Below are positions 42,751-46,355 of a stretch of 46,355 nt of DNA, piece after piece. The stretch is from the NCBI GenBank assembly GCA_013288485.1, contig JABDBW010000011.1, forward strand, positions 1-46,355, written 5' to 3'. The first letter of the stretch is position 1. Each line of letters starts with the position of its first letter. Below the pieces are notes generated by a model that was given only the letters and a program-made list of their open reading frames with translations, was not told where the DNA came from and ran no database searches. Both the position numbers and the translations under genes were made by a program. This DNA is from Bacteroidota bacterium. Lineage in GTDB: Bacteria > Bacteroidota > Bacteroidia > Sphingobacteriales > Sphingobacteriaceae.

Positions 42751-44331
42751 TTAATTGCCTGTAACGATAAAACTTGCCAGCAAATTTACATCGGGGTCAA
42801 CTTTTATAACCGGCGGATTTGGCCCTGCGGAAATATTTACAATTGCTGTACGGTCGGCCATGTTAATGGTATGCAACTGCCCATCAACAGAAACCTCCAG
42901 GGGGAAAACATATAAATTACTTTGTTTTTGATCAACCTGTATATTAACCGTGTGGTTGGCGGCATTGTATTTCCAGGAAACAGCCAGGTCGGGATGGCCG
43001 GCTGTATTTAACCATTCCTTAAAAAACACCTCCAGGTTTTTACCATTTACCTGTTCCATAACCTGGCGGAAATCAGCAGTATTGGCATTGCCGCCGTTGT
43101 ATTTTGCGAAATAGGTGCGTATGCCTTTCCAAAAAACATCATCCCCCAGTTGACGGCGCAGCATGTGCAGCACCCAGTTGCCTTTTTCGTAGCTGTTGGC
43201 GTTAAGCAGCTTCATATAATCAGTTTCTGCAGTATCAACAACGGGGCGTGAATGTGTTCTTTCCAAACGGAATATTTTTACCCTGTCGGCAGCTAATCTT
43301 TTTTTCAGGGTGTCAACCCCATATTTATTTTCGAGGTAATAATTGGTGAGGTAGGTAGCAAACCCCTCGCTTAGCCATAGGTGATGAAAGTTCTTTTCGC
43401 TTACTGCGTCGCCAAACCATTGGTGGGCTATTTCGTGTGCCATTAGCGCCTCAATGCCCCTATCGCTAACCGAGTTTTCATAATAAAAAATAGCGCTGGC
43501 ATTTTCCATGCCGCCAAATATGGTTTTTGATTGCACATTGGCCAGTTTTTTATAAGCATACGGCCCTATCCTGCTGCTATAAAACGGCAATATCTCCGTG
43601 GCTACCGCATAACTTTTAAAACCAGTGGCCGAATTCTCCGGGAAGACATAGGTATAAACCGGTACACCGTTAACATCAGCTGGGTGGTCTATCGCAAAAT
43701 CGGCTACGCCTATTACCATCACCTTGGTGGGCAACCGGGCTGTTTCGGCCCAACGTGTTTGTTTCATTTTACCGGGCAGCTCTGTCTCGTTCAATTTTAA
43801 GCCGTTGGCTATAACCTGGTAATGATCGGGCGCGGTAACGGTAAAATCAACCGGGGCTTTATCCGCCGGGTCGTCAACACAGGGCAGCCAGTTATGCGCA
43901 CGGTTGGGCCAGTTATCGCCAAAAAAAGTGCGGTGGCCGAACTTATTGGTTGATATAATTAATCCATCAGCGGGAATGCCCTGGTAAATTACACTAAAAG
44001 TTCTTTGCTGATTTTTTGAAGCGTGAGTGAAGATGGTTACGTCGTCGCCGTCCTGCTTAAAGCCAACGGGCTTACCGTTCTCGAGTACAGCGCTTACTAA
44101 CATGCCCCTGCCACTATCATTCCTTTTAACCAGGTTGAGTTGAAAGGACGGCGTGTTTTGTAGAAACAATACAGAAACATCTGCCTTGCCTTTTATGGTA
44201 TCGCTTTCATCGCTCAGCTTAATGTTAAATCCGTAATGCCGCACATCAATTACAGCGCCGGGACGCTGGGCTTTTGCCGATAGGCAAAAAAAACAAAGTA
44301 CGATTAATCTATAGAGATGAATTTTGCGCAT
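42751..44331 (-). CDS. M1 family metallopeptidase (aminopeptidase N-like), secreted
   Basis: 526 residues from the ATG at 44331 (MRKIHLYRLIVLCFFCLSAK), with a signal peptide ending SAKAQ; an ATG at 44346 adds five residues. GGMENASAIFYYE is the exopeptidase GAMEN-type motif and HEIAHQWFGDAVSEKNFHHL, then WLSEGFA, is the zinc site HExxH-x18-E. The N-terminal beta saddle and the catalytic domain are complete, and a short Ig-like domain ends the protein (about 440-525). The large C-terminal helical domain of classical aminopeptidase N is missing, a short plan common in Bacteroidota. It cleaves N-terminal residues from peptides in the periplasm. Confidence 0.92.
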   Translation of the reverse strand: MRKIHLYRLIVLCFFCLSAKAQRPGAVIDVRHYGFNIKLSDESDTIKGKADVSVLFLQNTPSFQLNLVKRNDSGRGMLVSAVLENGKPVGFKQDGDDVTIFTHASKNQQRTFSVIYQGIPADGLIISTNKFGHRTFFGDNWPNRAHNWLPCVDDPADKAPVDFTVTAPDHYQVIANGLKLNETELPGKMKQTRWAETARLPTKVMVIGVADFAIDHPADVNGVPVYTYVFPENSATGFKSYAVATEILPFYSSRIGPYAYKKLANVQSKTIFGGMENASAIFYYENSVSDRGIEALMAHEIAHQWFGDAVSEKNFHHLWLSEGFATYLTNYYLENKYGVDTLKKRLAADRVKIFRLERTHSRPVVDTAETDYMKLLNANSYEKGNWVLHMLRRQLGDDVFWKGIRTYFAKYNGGNANTADFRQVMEQVNGKNLEVFFKEWLNTAGHPDLAVSWKYNAANHTVNIQVDQKQSNLYVFPLEVSVDGQLHTINMADRTAIVNISAGPNPPVIKVDPDVNLLASFIVTGN

Positions 44332-44424
44332 AATTAATTTAAACAAGAAAACTAATATATGAATCTTGCTTTGTGAATCAAAACAATGTCTCTTGTCATT
44401 TCGAACGATAGAGAGGGGTTTATA

Positions 44425-45750
44425 TTACCTCGGCATCCTCTTCATCATACTGGCCATGGCAGCCGGGTTGCTCATTTGTTTCATCACCTTGCGCATATCC
44501 TCAAACTGTTTAATAAGTCGGTTCACTTCGGGCAGGTTGGTGCCCGAGCCTTTGGCTATACGGTTACGGCGACTTTGGTTAATGCTATCCGGGTTTTCCT
44601 TTTCGTGCGGCGTCATGGACTGTATGATGGCCTCGATGTTTTTAAAGGCATCATCCTGTATATCTACATCCTTCATCATTTTACCTACGCCGGGTATCAT
44701 GCCCATCAGGTCTTTCATGTTGCCCATTTTTTTGATCTGCTGTATCTGGCTGTAAAAATCGTTAAAGTCGAATTTGTTTTTGCGGATCTTGCGCTGTATT
44801 TCGGCGGCTTCTTTCTCGTCAAACTGCATTTGGGCGCGTTCAACCAGCGATACCACGTCGCCCATACCCAAAATACGCGAAGCCATACGGTCGGGGTGGA
44901 AAACATCCAGCGCTTCCATCTTCTCGCCTGTACCAATAAACTTGATGGGCTTGTTTACTACCGATTTTATTGAAAGCGCCGCGCCGCCACGGGTATCGCC
45001 ATCCAGTTTGGTTAACACAACGCCGGTAAAATCCAGCCGGTCATTAAACACTTTGGCCGTATTTACCGCGTCCTGCCCGGTCATGGCATCAACTACAAAT
45101 AAAATTTCCTGCGGATTTACGGCGGCTTTTACCTGCTCTATCTCTACCATCATAGCCTCGTCAACAGCCAGGCGGCCGGCGGTATCAATAATGATCACGT
45201 TATGACCGTTCTGTTTGGCAAAGGCAATACCCTCTTTAGCAATGGCTATCGGGTCCTTCGATTCGCGGTTAACGTAAACCGGAACACCAATTTGGCCGCC
45301 TAAAGCCTCCAGCTGGTCAATAGCCGCGGGGCGGTAAATATCATCAGCAACCAATAAGGGTTTTTTGTTTTTTTGCGTTTTTAAGTAATTGGCCAGTTTG
45401 CCGGTGAAGGTGGTTTTACCCGCGCCGTTCAGGCCCGCTATCAATATAATAGTAGGCGAAGCGGTAAGGTTCAGATCGGCAGCTGTGCCACCCATTAGCT
45501 GCGCCAGCTCATCGTTCATGAGTTTGGTTAGCAACTGGCCCGGCGATACGGCGGTTAGCACATTGGCGCCTATGGCTTTTTGCCGCACATCGTCGGTAAA
45601 GGCTTTGGCGGTTTTATAGTTAACGTCGGCATCCAGGAGGGCCTTGCGTATCTCCTTCATGGTTTCAGCCACGTTTATTTCTGTAATGGTTCCCTGTCCC
45701 TTCAGGACTTTAAATGCCCTGTCGAGTTTATCCGAAAGATTTTCAAACAT
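44425..45750 (-). CDS. ffh: Signal recognition particle protein Ffh
   Basis: 441 residues. The N-terminal four-helix bundle is followed by the SRP GTPase with GLNGAGKTTFTGKLANYL, DTAGRLAVDEAMMVEI, TKLDGDTRGGAALS and GTGEKMEALDVFHPDRMASR. The M domain has the Met-rich tail (PNPAAMASMMKRMPR-like end SNPAAMASMMKRMP) for signal-sequence and 4.5S RNA binding. It delivers nascent membrane proteins to FtsY. A -7 box is upstream at 45774-45781. Length is normal. Confidence 0.97.
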   Translation of the reverse strand: MFENLSDKLDRAFKVLKGQGTITEINVAETMKEIRKALLDADVNYKTAKAFTDDVRQKAIGANVLTAVSPGQLLTKLMNDELAQLMGGTAADLNLTASPTIILIAGLNGAGKTTFTGKLANYLKTQKNKKPLLVADDIYRPAAIDQLEALGGQIGVPVYVNRESKDPIAIAKEGIAFAKQNGHNVIIIDTAGRLAVDEAMMVEIEQVKAAVNPQEILFVVDAMTGQDAVNTAKVFNDRLDFTGVVLTKLDGDTRGGAALSIKSVVNKPIKFIGTGEKMEALDVFHPDRMASRILGMGDVVSLVERAQMQFDEKEAAEIQRKIRKNKFDFNDFYSQIQQIKKMGNMKDLMGMIPGVGKMMKDVDIQDDAFKNIEAIIQSMTPHEKENPDSINQSRRNRIAKGSGTNLPEVNRLIKQFEDMRKVMKQMSNPAAMASMMKRMPR

Positions 45751-45773
45751 TAGTATTGTTCAATTTTAAGAGG

Positions 45774-45781
45774 CAAAGTTA
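45774..45781 (-). promoter_or_regulatory. Candidate -7 box TAACTTTG for ffh
   Basis: The minus-strand octamer fits TAnnTTTG and lies 23 bases before the ffh ATG. No clear -33 element was found. Confidence 0.5.
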
Positions 45782-45915
45782 AGATTTTGAAGTGTATCCG
45801 GTAAATTAAATATGCCGGGCGAAATTTGTATGTATAATTTTTTTATACCCCCCCGTTTTCGCCCTATCTGAGTATTTAGCAAATAAACCTGGTGCCGATA
45901 TTACCTGTAAGCGAT

Positions 45916-46355
45916 ATGAAAAAAATAGCCGCCGTATATTTAACCTTAAGCTTGTGGGCGGTGAACACTTTTGGCCAGGTAAACAACGGCTTGCTTACTA
46001 CCCTGTCCGCCATTGCCGGGATGCGCGACAGGATGCCCATTGAAAAACTGTACCTGCAACTGGATAAACCCTATTATGCCGTAGGCGATACACTGCGCTT
46101 TAAGGCTTATTTGCTGAACGGCGATCTTTTAAAGCCATCAAAAAGAAGCAGTTTGTTTTATGTTGAACTAATAGATGACAGCAGCCAGGTAGTTAAGCGG
46201 CAAACCCTTATGTTGCGCAACGGGACGTCATGGGGTGATATCGTATGCAAAAAAGCCTGGCATGCCGGCAATTATACCTTGCGCGCCTATACCAACTGGA
46301 TGCGGAATGTTGGCGAGGCGGGCTTTTTCACGCGGCAGGTTGGTATTGTCCCGGC
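45916..46355 (+). CDS. 5' part of a large secreted protein with MG2-like domain (partial)
   Basis: The ATG at 45916 opens a frame of 146 codons that runs off the window without a stop. It begins MKKIAAVYLTLSLWAVNTFG, a signal peptide, and continues PIEKLYLQLDKPYYAVGDTL, RFKAYLLNGD and NYTLRAYTNWMRNVGEAGFF. The KLYLQLDKPYYAVGDTxxFKAY segment is the alpha-2-macroglobulin MG2-like entry that starts a family of large (about 800-1000 residue) Bacteroidota proteins, many with a TonB-receptor plug domain later. The plug cannot be seen here. Divergent from ffh with 165 bases between starts. Confidence 0.8.
   Translation, partial: MKKIAAVYLTLSLWAVNTFGQVNNGLLTTLSAIAGMRDRMPIEKLYLQLDKPYYAVGDTLRFKAYLLNGDLLKPSKRSSLFYVELIDDSSQVVKRQTLMLRNGTSWGDIVCKKAWHAGNYTLRAYTNWMRNVGEAGFFTRQVGIVP

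Overview
The window looks like chromosomal DNA of a Bacteroidota species, most likely Sphingobacteriaceae (Mucilaginibacter or Pedobacter type). Reasons: moderate GC with AT-rich intergenic DNA; almost no Shine-Dalgarno sequences (mnmG is a clear exception); -7 boxes of the form TAnnTTTG; many lipoproteins whose lipobox Cys is followed by K, T or E; carboxypeptidase-regulatory-like domains; and palindromic intergenic repeats (CCCCCnnCCCCCTAAAGGGGGAG, TCCCGATAGCTATCGGGA, TGTCATTGCGAG...CTCGCAATGACA) that I associate with this group. No virulence or resistance island is apparent. Most of the window is chromosomal housekeeping; the accessory part is the first ~4 kb.

1-1.4 kb is the scar of a mobile element: the tail of an unidentified plus-strand gene, an arm-type tyrosine integrase cut off before its catalytic domain, and two degenerate tandem pieces of a tRNA-Pro(GGG) gene. 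1.4-4.3 kb holds a lipoprotein with two pepsin-like DTG motifs, a minus-strand trio of secreted Cys-rich or carboxypeptidase-regulatory proteins (including an unlisted 57-residue peptide), and a DUF5808 protein. 4.3-11.4 kb runs mostly on the minus strand: a GH99-like glycosidase, a MarR/MFS-exporter pair, a TPR membrane protein, and an alpha/beta hydrolase with a DUF1801 partner.

11.6-16.7 kb is a plus-strand run: a giant DUF4175 membrane/coiled-coil protein with a 9x33-bp repeat, an RsbW-like ATPase, ybeY and a glutathione peroxidase. It meets a minus-strand Mla-type lipid transport operon (mlaE-mlaF-mlaD plus TetR) at a perfect 40-bp bidirectional terminator. A pirin follows, then a plus-strand run of an NAD(P)-binding protein, an ABC-F ATPase, a small membrane protein and mnmG. 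Two perfect 16-bp parS-like palindromes lie 40 bp apart in front of mnmG.

25.3-36.7 kb carries an Ig-like lipoprotein, a gamma-carbonic anhydrase, a hairpin repeat, tRNA-Gly(CCC), divergent nadB and nadA (de novo NAD synthesis), a secreted nuclease lipoprotein, thiL, rmuC, a pterin dehydratase and a six-repeat NHL propeller lipoprotein. 36.7-40.3 kb is a probable zinc/manganese uptake operon (His-rich secreted protein, outer-membrane barrel, binding protein, permease; no ATPase here). The right end has a PAS/H-box protein without ATPase domain, a ComM/YifB AAA protein, an M1 peptidase, ffh and the start of a large secreted MG2-type protein.

I do not see a clearly new multi-gene defence or biosynthetic system. 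The best leads are the scrambled tRNA-Pro/integrase junction, the paired parS-like sites, the repeat family that supplies stop codons to thiL and rmuC, the bacterial pepsin-like protein, and the two loci of small Cys/His-rich secreted proteins.
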